Below are positions 24,864 through 31,188 of a stretch of 33,452 nt of DNA, piece by piece. Both the position numbers and the translations under genes were made by a program. Within the stretch, counting starts at the first letter, position 1. Each line of letters opens with the position of its first letter. This DNA comes from a virus. The notes under the pieces are model-generated. The model did no database searches. It saw nothing but the letters and a program-made list of their open reading frames with translations, and was not told the DNA's origin. The stretch spans positions 1 to 33,452 of the IMG/VR virus record IMGVR_UViG_3300029787_000184; one strand, 5' to 3'.

Positions 24864-25113
24864 TTATTTTATTATTTAATTGTTGTGTGTCTTTATTATA
24901 ATCATTAACTAATTGTTGTAGCCTTTTTGTTTTATACATATCGTCAATCATTAACGAATTTGTAAACGTGTACATATTTGTAAGGCACCTCATCATTGAA
25001 CCTAGCTGTTTTCTTCTAGGATCATCTGCATTTAATTCTTCAAAATATTTGCATAGTGTGTGGCCAATTAAATTAAATTGTGATTCATAATATACTCTTT
25101 GATCTATGTTCAT
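24790..25113 (-). CDS. Hypothetical helical protein upstream of the RecE-like exonuclease
   Basis: This 107-residue protein begins MNIDQRVYYESQFNLIGHTL and has a helix with RKQLGSMMRCLTNMYTF. It ends in a coiled coil (KTKRLQQLVNDYNKDTQQ) and an Asn-rich tail. No catalytic motif is seen. It is ATGA-coupled to the PD-(D/E)XK nuclease gene upstream and overlaps the exonuclease by 74 bp. A recombination accessory is possible by position only. Confidence 0.68.
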   Translation of the reverse strand: MNIDQRVYYESQFNLIGHTLCKYFEELNADDPRRKQLGSMMRCLTNMYTFTNSLMIDDMYKTKRLQQLVNDYNKDTQQLNNKINELNTTIRFNNLEQSRFADQDDER

Positions 25114-25526
25114 TTATTTAAGTTTTTAATTACTGCTTGATTTTCATTTAATAAATAGCATTTTTTTTTTACTTTCTTGCTTCCCCAAAAAGAAGTCTCT
25201 GGACACCAAAAGTCTTTAGCTTTAGTTAACTCTAATTTGTTAAGCCAAAAAATATAATTACCTTTAGGATCATTTACAAAATATAACTTAACAATATCTT
25301 TATCCATTTTCATTAGCTTGTCATATTTATATTTTTCAAGTAATTTATCTTCATAGTAATCATTTCTAAATTTCATCTCAATTACACAGGGGTAACCTTT
25401 TGGAGTAAAACCTTTGGCGTCATAATGTTCAAATTTTGATCCTGACCATTTTAAATTCCAGCCATCGAAATTCAATATCCAGCATATAGCTTTCTCAAAT
25501 TTATGTATATTTTCTAGCTTAGACAA
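25110..25526 (-). CDS. PD-(D/E)XK-like nuclease (putative)
   Basis: This 138-residue basic protein has a compact restriction-endonuclease-like core. An N-terminal helix (HKFEKAICWILNF) is followed by a strand with Asp36 in HYDAKGFTPKGYPCVIEMKF, where Glu50 and Lys52 complete a D-ExK site. A helix (EDKLLEKYKYDKLMKM) and the strands VKLYFVNDPKG and YIFWLNKLEL follow. This is the fold order expected of small phage resolvases or VRR-type nucleases, but the exact group is uncertain. It lies in the replication block between a small CxC protein and a helical protein, with short overlaps on both sides. Confidence 0.72.
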   Translation of the reverse strand: MSKLENIHKFEKAICWILNFDGWNLKWSGSKFEHYDAKGFTPKGYPCVIEMKFRNDYYEDKLLEKYKYDKLMKMDKDIVKLYFVNDPKGNYIFWLNKLELTKAKDFWCPETSFWGSKKVKKKCYLLNENQAVIKNLNK

Positions 25527-25720
25527 TTATTTACTTGTTGTATCCATCTTTTAATCTCTTTGTTGTTGCAGCTACAAAAATTCGGCTCGGTATATTTGTG
25601 ATTTAAATACTTAGCGTGTAGCTCACACATTGTTTTGAAATCTTCTAAGGTTATTTCACCTTTAATTCTTGCGTGTACTTCTTTCCAAGTTTTTTTATCT
25701 AAAGCTTTATCTTGTTCCAT
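25514..25720 (-). CDS. Small conserved-looking protein with C-x-C motif
   Basis: This 68-residue helical protein carries WKEVHARIKGEITLEDFKTM, CELHAKYLNHKYTEP and FCSCNNKEIKRWIQQVNN. The HAKY-NHKY-EP segment followed by CxCN and a KxW helix recurs in small Bacteroidota phage proteins as I recall them. Single-metal binding by the cysteines and histidines is possible. It overlaps both neighbours (13 bp and 22 bp). No function is assigned. Confidence 0.72.
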   Translation of the reverse strand: MEQDKALDKKTWKEVHARIKGEITLEDFKTMCELHAKYLNHKYTEPNFCSCNNKEIKRWIQQVNNCLS

Positions 25721-25824
25721 TTTTCTCTGCGTTTATCACAGCCACAATCTGGGTATATTTTTTTCCATATATACCTTATGCCAGTGTACTTTGTTATGTA
25801 ATATACCAAATCACCTAACCTCAT
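25699..25824 (-). CDS. Small basic CGCDKR protein (41 aa)
   Basis: The frame reads MRLGDLVYYITKYTGIRYIW and then KKIYPDCGCDKRREKWNKIK. The LGDLV-YITK-TGI start and the DCGCDKRRE motif are features I recall from very small proteins widespread in Bacteroidota phages and prophages. The gene starts on the ATGA overlap with the sigma factor stop and ends 22 bp inside the next gene, a spacing typical of real genes here. The role is unknown; the CxC plus basic run suggests metal or nucleic acid binding. Confidence 0.78.
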   Translation of the reverse strand: MRLGDLVYYITKYTGIRYIWKKIYPDCGCDKRREKWNKIKL

Positions 25825-26300
25825 AATATTTCTTTTAATATTTTTTTTACTTTGTTATATGTTCTATATAAACTATAATAACTAATGTGGCTTTTTTCTG
25901 ATAGCTCTTTTATGCTTGTGCCACCCTCAATAATCTCATATACTTGCTTGTCGTACCAATGCAACTCATTTAGTTTTTTAATAACCTCTTTGTATTTTTC
26001 TTCTATATTAAAACCCATTGGTGTTTGTTTTCCTATTTTGTTTATATAATTATCTATACTTATAACATTAAATTTAGATTTTTTTATTTGCAAATTTGTA
26101 GTCATATGCCTAAGCATCATATATATATAGTAGTAATTAATGTCATCACCATAAGACAGATCTTTTCCATTACGTAAATATTTTATAACTCTTACGTACA
26201 TTTCTTGCACAAGATCCTCTGCGTAATCATCTACTCCAAATGATTTAACAATAGCAATCCAGTCTTTATGTTTGTCAGTTAGCTTCTTTAAGACATTCAA
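25821..26300 (-). CDS. RNA polymerase sigma factor (phage-encoded)
   Basis: This is a 159-residue sigma-70-family protein. Region 2 shows DDYAEDLVQEMYVRVIKYL (24-42), the core-binding helix with the usual E-DLVQE-Y-R pattern. Region 4 is at the C-terminus with a helix-turn-helix (SIKELSEKSHISYYSLYRTY), preceded by YDKQVYEIIEGG. The linker is short, as in ECF-type and phage sigma factors. It should redirect host polymerase to phage promoters, perhaps for the structural genes. It overlaps the helicase gene by 4 bp (ATGA). Confidence 0.85.
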   Translation of the reverse strand: MNVLKKLTDKHKDWIAIVKSFGVDDYAEDLVQEMYVRVIKYLRNGKDLSYGDDINYYYIYMMLRHMTTNLQIKKSKFNVISIDNYINKIGKQTPMGFNIEEKYKEVIKKLNELHWYDKQVYEIIEGGTSIKELSEKSHISYYSLYRTYNKVKKILKEIL

Positions 26301-27211
26301 AACGGTGCTTTAATTCTTTCCAATAAAGATAAAAGTACTGTTTTTTTTCCATTAATTTCAAAACCGACGTTGTTTTTTATGCTTTTAAGTATAATGGGGG
26401 TGTCAATTGGTGTGGGTCTGCCCCCTGTATCATTGTCTTTTACTTTGCGTATATGTATCTGTAGGTTCATCCATTCAGTAGGGTGCTGCGTATAACGATG
26501 AATTACAAGAAAGTCATCTGCACGATTTACAAATTTTCCCCCACCCTCAACATCTGCTGCAAGAGGTGGAATGGGGTGTCCAGCGTATTCGTGTTGTATT
26601 GGGTGTTTAATTCTTAATGCATTTGTGGCTGCGTGTGTTGTTAGCCATATTGATACGTTCTGCTTTTTACAAAAGTTACGCATTTCAGTAGTTGCTTGGT
26701 AGTCGTAATCGTGTTTATTAATTCCTTTTAATATATCTCGATCTATTGATAGTGAATTATAAGGATCAATTAAAAAGCCATCAAACTTCCAAACCTTGTT
26801 AATGTTTTCCCCAAGCTTAATAATTTGTTTGTAAGTATAAAGTTCTTGCGCTTCTACAAACTTAAAATGCTTATAAATAAATTTTGCGTGTTCGTTAAAT
26901 TTTTCTTCAGTAATTAAGTTTATAGGCTTTTCTTCCATAAACTCAATTAATTTTTTTATCATCGTATGAGGATCGTTCTCACTAGAAAAAACTAACCACT
27001 TAAATTTATGTGCTATAGTATATAACAGCATTAAATATAAAGTAATGGTTGTTTTTCCTGCGTTGGCGTGGCCTAATATTAAATTAAAGTTGCCTTTTTT
27101 AAATCTAAAGTATTCATCAATTTCAGGTATATCTAATTTAAAGCCCTCTTGTGATTCACCTTTGCGTACCTTAATAAGTTTGTCAATCTGATCGTCAAAA
27201 TTAATCAGCAT
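26297..27211 (-). CDS. DnaB-like replicative helicase / RecA-fold ATPase
   Basis: This 304-residue P-loop ATPase has Walker A GHANAGKTT (47-55) and LVFSSENDP, with the Glu that follows the second strand in DnaB-type helicases. Walker B is FLIDPYN (146-152), followed by IWLTTHAATNA and a C-terminal RKVKDNDTGGRPTP loop near the arginine finger. The protein is only the RecA-like motor with a short N-terminal helix. It lacks a primase or a DnaB N-terminal domain, so the phage probably recruits host primase and polymerase. It is the only clear replication motor in the genome. Confidence 0.87.
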   Translation of the reverse strand: MLINFDDQIDKLIKVRKGESQEGFKLDIPEIDEYFRFKKGNFNLILGHANAGKTTITLYLMLLYTIAHKFKWLVFSSENDPHTMIKKLIEFMEEKPINLITEEKFNEHAKFIYKHFKFVEAQELYTYKQIIKLGENINKVWKFDGFLIDPYNSLSIDRDILKGINKHDYDYQATTEMRNFCKKQNVSIWLTTHAATNALRIKHPIQHEYAGHPIPPLAADVEGGGKFVNRADDFLVIHRYTQHPTEWMNLQIHIRKVKDNDTGGRPTPIDTPIILKSIKNNVGFEINGKKTVLLSLLERIKAPF

Positions 27212-27386
27212 CTTCCATCATTCTATCTGCAAATTCACAAGCTTGATTATATTGATTTGTGTAATAATGATAAATATAATCTGTAAATAAATCGTACCAC
27301 TCTAATCTACTTTGTATATACTTTAATTTTTGCTTTATTGATGGCCTATTTTTTTTGGTAGTTCCATTTTGGTTTATTTTGGTCAT
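27201..27386 (-). CDS. Small basic Tyr-rich protein upstream of the helicase
   Basis: This 61-residue protein has a Lys-rich start (TKKNRPSIKQKLKYIQ) and an aromatic helix (LEWYDLFTDYIYHYYTNQY), ending CEFADRMMEDAD. It could be a helicase loader or regulator by position, with no motif to support that. It overlaps the helicase gene by 11 bp and the upstream small gene by 41 bp. Confidence 0.62.
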   Translation of the reverse strand: MTKINQNGTTKKNRPSIKQKLKYIQSRLEWYDLFTDYIYHYYTNQYNQACEFADRMMEDAD

Positions 27387-27528
27387 TTATGTTATGTTTA
27401 TTTATTATGTTACCTTTTGTATCTAAAATCGTAAAACCCTCATCAGCTAAAAATTTAATAGCATCAGTTTGTTTTCGTAACCTTTCTTGCATACGATAAG
27501 TTTCAAAGATCTCGTTGCTTATTGGCAT
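27346..27528 (-). CDS. Small hypothetical protein
   Basis: This 60-residue protein begins MPISNEIFETYRMQERLRKQ and continues TDAIKFLADEGFTILDTKGN, a helix then a short strand pair. The C-terminus is Asn/Lys-rich. It overlaps the next gene by 41 bp and follows the SSB-tail-like gene after 22 bp. No family is recognised. Confidence 0.6.
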   Translation of the reverse strand: MPISNEIFETYRMQERLRKQTDAIKFLADEGFTILDTKGNIINKHNINDQNKPKWNYQKK

Positions 27529-27550
27529 ATTGCTAATTTATAAAATTATT

Positions 27551-27808
27551 TTAAAATGGCAAATCATCACGATCTGGGCTATGTTCCGAAGCTGTTACTT
27601 CTTTTGGCTTATAATCGTTTAATTTAAAATATTGCTTACCAGCTTTGCTTTCACACAAAGAAAGATTGATAAACCCTTTAGTTGCTTTTGGTTTTAGCTT
27701 TTTGAGTTCTTCAATTAGTAATTCAATGTTTACTGAAACATCACTCTTTACCCAGTCAACTTTTGCAGGCTTCGGGTACAAGCCACTTATAAATTTTATT
27801 TTATCCAT
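27551..27808 (-). CDS. Small replication-associated protein with SSB-like C-terminal tip
   Basis: This 85-residue protein starts DKIKFISGLYPKPAKVDWVK, then ELLIEELKKLKPKATKGFIN and a strand pair, LSLCESKAGKQYFKLNDYKP. It ends in an acidic tail SPDRDDLPF. The tail closely resembles the DDDIPF tip by which bacterial single-stranded DNA-binding proteins recruit partners. The FI-GL-PK start and G-Y-KLN-YKP core recur in small proteins beside SSB-type genes in Bacteroidota phages as I recall them. It overlaps the OB-like gene by 8 bp. It may bridge ssDNA and repair or replication factors. Confidence 0.72.
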   Translation of the reverse strand: MDKIKFISGLYPKPAKVDWVKSDVSVNIELLIEELKKLKPKATKGFINLSLCESKAGKQYFKLNDYKPKEVTASEHSPDRDDLPF

Positions 27809-28202
27809 TGTGTACGTATTTTTCTATTTCTCTTGCTAATGTAATTAATTTTTTTCTATTTTCTTCTTTTTCCCAGTCAAACAACTGCCCTTGATAAAGA
27901 TCGGTTGCACGATTCATACTACTTTGTCTAATAATATATGTTTGTACATTATCTTTAGTAGTTGAATATGATACCTCAGTTTGATTTGCTTTAGGGTTTT
28001 TTGTTATTATTCTTGCTGAATTTTTGTTTTTATCTAAATCATATTCTAATTCAGATCCGTTCTGATAATTTAATTCATCAGTTCGATAAACAAATGGGGC
28101 TTGACCATTGTCAAATGTAAACACATATTTTGTCCACTCTTTGCCATCAGTTACCCAGCTTTCTTTAGCTTCAACGCTTTTTAATATTGCTTTGTAAGTC
28201 AT
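27801..28202 (-). CDS. Putative single-stranded DNA-binding-like protein
   Basis: The protein is 133 residues long. The first roughly 65 residues are strand-rich (YKAILKSVEAKESWVTDGKE, WTKYVFTFDNGQ, ELEYDLDKNKNSARIITKN), compatible with a five-strand OB fold. The C-terminal half is helical (YIIRQSSMNRATDLYQGQ, then EIEKYVHN). There is no acidic tip of its own; the adjacent 85-residue protein carries one. A two-piece SSB function is an attractive reading, but the OB fold is inferred from the strand pattern and the assignment is tentative. Confidence 0.65.
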   Translation of the reverse strand: MTYKAILKSVEAKESWVTDGKEWTKYVFTFDNGQAPFVYRTDELNYQNGSELEYDLDKNKNSARIITKNPKANQTEVSYSTTKDNVQTYIIRQSSMNRATDLYQGQLFDWEKEENRKKLITLAREIEKYVHNG

Positions 28203-28222
28203 ATATTGTTTTTTTTAATTGT

Positions 28223-28381
28223 TTATTTTCTTTTTATTTGTTCTAATTTTTTATATTCTTCTATAAATTCTTTAATTGCTTTTAAAAGTCTTTTATTTGA
28301 TGCCTCTAGTTCTTTGTTTCTTTTTCTAAGGGCTTCAATTTCAGCTTGTCTTAGTCTTGATAAATCTGCACTACCCGTCAT
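28223..28381 (-). CDS. Small coiled-coil protein (52 aa)
   Basis: The frame reads MTGSADLSRLRQAEIEALRK and continues as one amphipathic helix (NKELEASNKRLLKAIKEFIE) to KRK. Leucine/isoleucine heptads predict a dimeric coiled coil. The start overlaps the end of the preceding small gene by 11 bp, and 20 bp separate it from the SSB-like gene. The function is unknown. Confidence 0.7.
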   Translation of the reverse strand: MTGSADLSRLRQAEIEALRKRNKELEASNKRLLKAIKEFIEEYKKLEQIKRK

Positions 28382-28550
28382 AATTAACTATTTTAAAACC
28401 TTTAGAACCTCGGGGTGCTGATTTTTCAATTGCTTTTAGTGCTTCCTCTGGTGTTGTTGCTATAACTTTTTGTATTCTAAAGTCGTAGCTTTCTATTGGG
28501 TGCATATTTAAAAACCAATATTCTACTTCGTATGTTAGTGGTTGTTTCAT
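28371..28550 (-). CDS. Small hypothetical protein (59 aa)
   Basis: The frame reads MKQPLTYEVEYWFLNMHPIE, then SYDFRIQKVIATTPEEALKA and an end with APRGSKGFKIVNYDG. The alternation of strand (YEVEYWF), strand (FRIQKVIA), helix (PEEALKAIEK) and strand (FKIVNY) suggests a small ferredoxin-like fold. The start is on an ATGA overlap with the membrane peptide gene. The function is not recognised. Confidence 0.72.
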   Translation of the reverse strand: MKQPLTYEVEYWFLNMHPIESYDFRIQKVIATTPEEALKAIEKSAPRGSKGFKIVNYDG

Positions 28551-28669
28551 TTTGTAAGTATTAAGTAAGCTAGTATTAATATAATACCTAAATAAGATAT
28601 TGCTACTGCTTTTATTTTTTGTTTATATTTTTGTTTATTCATAGTGTTATATTTCTTAATCTTGGACAT
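28547..28669 (-). CDS. Small single-pass membrane protein (40 aa)
   Basis: The frame reads MSKIKKYNTMNKQKYKQKIK, followed by the hydrophobic helix AVAISYLGIILILAYLILT (21-39). A very basic N-terminus and a C-terminal helix predict an inner membrane peptide with its N-terminus in the cytoplasm. It starts one base after the ParB-like gene stop and ends on ATGA with the next gene. An alternative start is Met10. It could modulate the membrane early in infection, but no homologue is known to me. Confidence 0.68.
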   Translation of the reverse strand: MSKIKKYNTMNKQKYKQKIKAVAISYLGIILILAYLILTK

Positions 28670-28670
28670 T

Positions 28671-29393
28671 TTATTTATTGTACTTTATATAAAGATCATA
28701 CATATACTGTAATTGATCTGAAATACTTTGATAATAATTAAGATAATGTTTCTTAGCTATTTTTTCCATTAATTTTATATCTAGTCCTCCTACTTTAAAA
28801 TCTAATCTTTTTAAAGCTGTAACTAATCTTGCTGCAAACACATTAGAAAACTGATTAGGGTATTTCCCTAAAACATAACACGCTTGATACACCCTTGTAG
28901 CTCTATCTAAATCAATCTGATAATTTTTATTTTTTAAAAGTTGTTTTGAGCTACCTATTGATTTATTTAAAAGATCTAAAACATTTAGAATGGTAAACTT
29001 TGATTTTGTTTCTGCATTCCATTGATAAGCGATCTTAAGAGCTTTTTTACAATTTATACTTCCTAAAGCTGCATTTCTTTTACAGAAATCTACTGCCGTC
29101 CATTGTTTACTTACTTGTAACTCATCTATATAATCTGTGTTGGTTTTAGTTGATACTATAAAATCAACAGGTATGTGAAGTGATTTAATTGCTTCTAGTC
29201 TATGTTGACCATCTATTATAGGGTATTTATTATCAATAGGATCTTTTTCTGATACAAGCATAGGCATTTGTTGTCCTATCTTATTAATTGAAATTTTTAA
29301 CCTGTTTTTGTTTCTGGTGTTTACTGTTCTGTTTCCTACAACATATTTAAATATGCTATAATCTTTTGTTGTTTTTATTTCTAAATTATTCAT
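28671..29393 (-). CDS. ParB-like nuclease-domain protein, early block
   Basis: This is a protein of about 240 residues. The N-terminal ParB/sulfiredoxin-type domain shows VVGNRTVNTRNKNRLKISI, then QQMPMLVSEK and the YPIIDGQHRLEAIKSLHIPV motif (DGQHR at 61-65). The remaining 150 residues are helical and basic. I chose ATG at 29393 over the frame start at 29435, because the extra residues (MWINGVLDFLLQTF) only overlap the upstream gene. This domain type occurs in phage regulators and nucleases. It is the second gene of the first early-type transcript, so a takeover role is plausible. It differs clearly from the other ParB-like gene at 23488-24060. Confidence 0.8.
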   Translation of the reverse strand: MNNLEIKTTKDYSIFKYVVGNRTVNTRNKNRLKISINKIGQQMPMLVSEKDPIDNKYPIIDGQHRLEAIKSLHIPVDFIVSTKTNTDYIDELQVSKQWTAVDFCKRNAALGSINCKKALKIAYQWNAETKSKFTILNVLDLLNKSIGSSKQLLKNKNYQIDLDRATRVYQACYVLGKYPNQFSNVFAARLVTALKRLDFKVGGLDIKLMEKIAKKHYLNYYQSISDQLQYMYDLYIKYNK

Positions 29394-29583
29394 AAAAGTT
29401 TGGAGTAAAAAATCTAACACACCATTTATCCACACCCTCTAATTTGTCAAACCATTCTTGGCTACATTCTTTTAAAGGGGTTGGGTTTTTAAGATCTGGT
29501 TCACCATTTTTAAAGGTAGGATAAATCGTACCTGTAATATCAATATGGCAACCAACTGATTTTAATTCTATTAATTTTGGCAT
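29386..29583 (-). CDS. Small protein, first gene of the early-type transcript
   Basis: This 65-residue protein begins MPKLIELKSVGCHIDITGTI, followed by YPTFKNGEPDLKNP, CSQEWFDKLEGVDKWCVRFF and a short tail. The start (a strand pair with GCHID) and the SQEWFDxL helix recur in small phage proteins as I recall them. It starts 33 bp after a promoter-like element and overlaps the ParB-like gene by 8 bp. The function is unknown. Confidence 0.7.
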   Translation of the reverse strand: MPKLIELKSVGCHIDITGTIYPTFKNGEPDLKNPTPLKECSQEWFDKLEGVDKWCVRFFTPNFYE

Positions 29584-29615
29584 TTTATTTATGTTATTTA
29601 TTTATTTATATAGCT

Positions 29616-29645
29616 AAAATAATAAAAATATTTTAATTACACAAA
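29616..29645 (-). promoter_or_regulatory. Promoter-like element, copy 1 (TTTG-N17-TATTATTTT)
   Basis: On the minus strand TTTG (29645-29642), 17 bases and TATTATTTT (29624-29616) lie 33 bp before the ATG at 29583. The TTTG is formed by the end of the T-run of the terminator just upstream, so one transcript ends where the next begins. The same box pair and spacer occur at 20361-20390. The pattern is close to the Bacteroidota TTTG / TAnnTTTG promoter. Confidence 0.6.
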
Positions 29646-29670
29646 AAAAGGGGGTAATGAAAAACCCCCT
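29643..29670 (-). terminator. Rho-independent terminator after the lysis block
   Basis: On the minus strand AGGGGGT pairs with ACCCCCT around an eight-base TTTTCATT loop, then six T residues follow. It lies 28 bp after the NinG stop and closes the transcript of the lysis block before the early-type promoter. Confidence 0.9.
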
Positions 29671-29698
29671 CTTTATAAATAAACATAAATAAACCCCT

Positions 29699-30076
29699 CT
29701 AAGAAGTAGTGAGGGATGCGTTCAAATTCTTATAATACTCAATCATTTCTAGCAATTCAAAGTTAGCAATTTTTTTTGTTTGTTTAGCTAACATATATAG
29801 TTTTTTTGCTTTTTTTTCACCTAGCTTTAAACCAAACTTATATTGTTCACCCCCTTTAAACATATTACAGCCAACGCACTGCACCTGGCAATTTGTTTCG
29901 TCCCATCGTGTTGAATAATGCTTTCTTGATTGAAAATGACCACATTGTAACTTCTTCCAGTGATCTTTTTTACCACAAGTAAAACATTCTGCAACATCAT
30001 TTTTAGCATATCTTCTTCTTATATATTGACTGAAAACAGTATCTAATTTTTTTATTAGTTGTTTTCTTTTTGCCAT
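29699..30076 (-). CDS. ninG: NinG/Rap-like recombination nuclease
   Basis: The 125-residue basic protein has the NinG zinc/HNH-like pattern: ECFTCG (Cys31, Cys34), LQCGHFQSRKHYSTRWDE, then NCQVQCVGCNMFKGG (Cys67, Cys70, Asn71). A Lys-rich C-terminal helix follows. In phage lambda NinG/Rap is a structure-specific endonuclease that acts on recombination intermediates. Here it would help resolve branched DNA before packaging. It lies in the lysis block, after a 94 bp A/T-only gap, and not with the other nucleases. Confidence 0.87.
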   Translation of the reverse strand: MAKRKQLIKKLDTVFSQYIRRRYAKNDVAECFTCGKKDHWKKLQCGHFQSRKHYSTRWDETNCQVQCVGCNMFKGGEQYKFGLKLGEKKAKKLYMLAKQTKKIANFELLEMIEYYKNLNASLTTS

Positions 30077-30170
30077 TTCAAAATTTTTTTTATATTAATA
30101 TATAAGTACTACTATATAAATTACTAGTAAATATATATAACTAATAAATATAAAACACTTATAAGATATA
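30077..30170 (-). other. 94 bp A/T-rich gap before ninG
   Basis: No reading frame of note is seen. The stretch is almost pure A/T with repeated TATATA steps and no GC-rich stem. It could hold a promoter for ninG, but no TTTG / TAnnTTTG pair is evident. Confidence 0.4.
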
Positions 30171-30305
30171 TTATCTACCTTGACCTTTATATTTTTTTAA
30201 GTAATTTTTACTTGTTTTTAATTTACTGCTTTTTGTTTTTGAGTGAATACCTTTACGTTTTCTTGATTTACTTTTATATATGTTTATTATTGCTTTGCGT
30301 GGCAT
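30171..30305 (-). CDS. Small very basic protein (44 aa) downstream of the holin
   Basis: The frame reads MPRKAIINIYKSKSRKRKGI, then HSKTKSSKLKTSKNYLKKYK and GQGR. The KGIHSKTKSS-SKNY-KKYKGQGR pattern recurs as a tiny Lys/Ser-rich protein in Bacteroidota phages as I recall it. It is TAATG-coupled to the holin stop. It is likely to bind nucleic acid through charge, but its role is unknown. It may be a minor virion or DNA-condensing protein. Confidence 0.76.
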   Translation of the reverse strand: MPRKAIINIYKSKSRKRKGIHSKTKSSKLKTSKNYLKKYKGQGR

Positions 30306-30727
30306 TACTTGTGTCTGTTGTTACCCATAACTTTTTCAACACCACGAGATCCAAAGTAAGCACCAACTATTAAACTTAACAAACCAGTAATGCTTTCAAG
30401 TGGGTAATCTAAATACCACCCTACTACATAAGCAACACTAAAAAAAATAAGTGTTAATGGTCTTACATTTGCTTGTAACCAACCAGCAGAAGCATCAGCC
30501 ACCCATCTTTTGGTAACCTCTTGCATTTCTATTTGATCTTGTTTAATTAGTTCTAAGGCCATTTCCTTGTCTTGTTGGGGCATTGTATCATCTTTGTCAA
30601 TTAAATTCTTTACAACGCCTAAAAGACCATTGTCTGGCAACACATCACCCACAACATTAAATAGACTACTGCCTTTATTTAACAAAAATTGTCCGACTTT
30701 AGTTTCAGAAAACTTTTTTTTGCTCAT
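30305..30727 (-). CDS. Holin (3TM / gene-transfer-agent holin type)
   Basis: The 140-residue protein has an amphipathic N-terminal half (LLGVVKNLIDKDD, then QDKEMALELIKQDQIEMQEV). A conserved-type junction WVADASAGWLQANVRPLTL follows, then hydrophobic helices PLTLIFFSVAYVVGWYL (90-106) and ITGLLSLIVGAYFGSRG (113-129). The W-D-(x)-L-x-x-xVRP junction before the helices is characteristic of the holin family first described in gene transfer agents. It should trigger release of the endolysin. ATGA overlap links it to the endolysin gene, which is read first. Confidence 0.87.
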   Translation of the reverse strand: MSKKKFSETKVGQFLLNKGSSLFNVVGDVLPDNGLLGVVKNLIDKDDTMPQQDKEMALELIKQDQIEMQEVTKRWVADASAGWLQANVRPLTLIFFSVAYVVGWYLDYPLESITGLLSLIVGAYFGSRGVEKVMGNNRHK

Positions 30728-31188
30728 ATTTTAAAATATTCGTACTTAGTTCTGCCGTTTTCTTTCACTGCTTTTAATATTTTGCCTCTGTTTGCATCTG
30801 GTCTATAACTTACGTGTATCCAATTTGGGTTTTCATCATCGCCAAACTCCCATATAGCAACATCAAACTCTAAATGCTCACATATATAGTAAAACATTTC
30901 AGCGTTTGTTTTGTATCCATAAATGTCATCAAGATCAATTGCTAAACCTTTACAATGCATTGAAGTATCACTTCCACCAACGGCTTGATTAGTAGCTTTA
31001 TTTCTAAAAAAACTATTAATTTTTATTGCACCACCAACCCATTCACGCAATGGTTCAAAAACCTTTTCAGCTATCAGCTTCATATTCTCAACTTGTTTTT
31101 TAGTTGGTTTATTGTCTATGCCTTTGCGTTTTGCAGTTGCACTATATACTGCTTCCTTATACGAAATATGTTCACTTATTTTTTCCAT
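30724..31188 (-). CDS. Endolysin, M15-family peptidase
   Basis: The 154-residue zinc peptidase cleaves peptide links in peptidoglycan. The metal site is complete: His78 and Asp85 in TSMHCKGLAIDLDD and His125 in NPNWIHVSYR. NSFFRNKATNQAVGG precedes it, as in the Peptidase_M15_3 group. There is no signal peptide and no wall-binding domain, which fits export through the downstream holin. It overlaps the 79-residue gene by 17 bp. Confidence 0.92.
   Translation of the reverse strand: MEKISEHISYKEAVYSATAKRKGIDNKPTKKQVENMKLIAEKVFEPLREWVGGAIKINSFFRNKATNQAVGGSDTSMHCKGLAIDLDDIYGYKTNAEMFYYICEHLEFDVAIWEFGDDENPNWIHVSYRPDANRGKILKAVKENGRTKYEYFKI

Noticed and set aside
29394-29435. N-terminal extension of the early ParB-like protein
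   Set aside because: The extra residues only overlap the upstream small gene. The ATG at 29393 gives an 8 bp overlap, as at other junctions here.
29827-30009. Minus-strand 60-codon frame inside ninG
   Set aside because: It lies wholly inside the NinG frame, which has an intact zinc/HNH-like motif. There is no separate start context.
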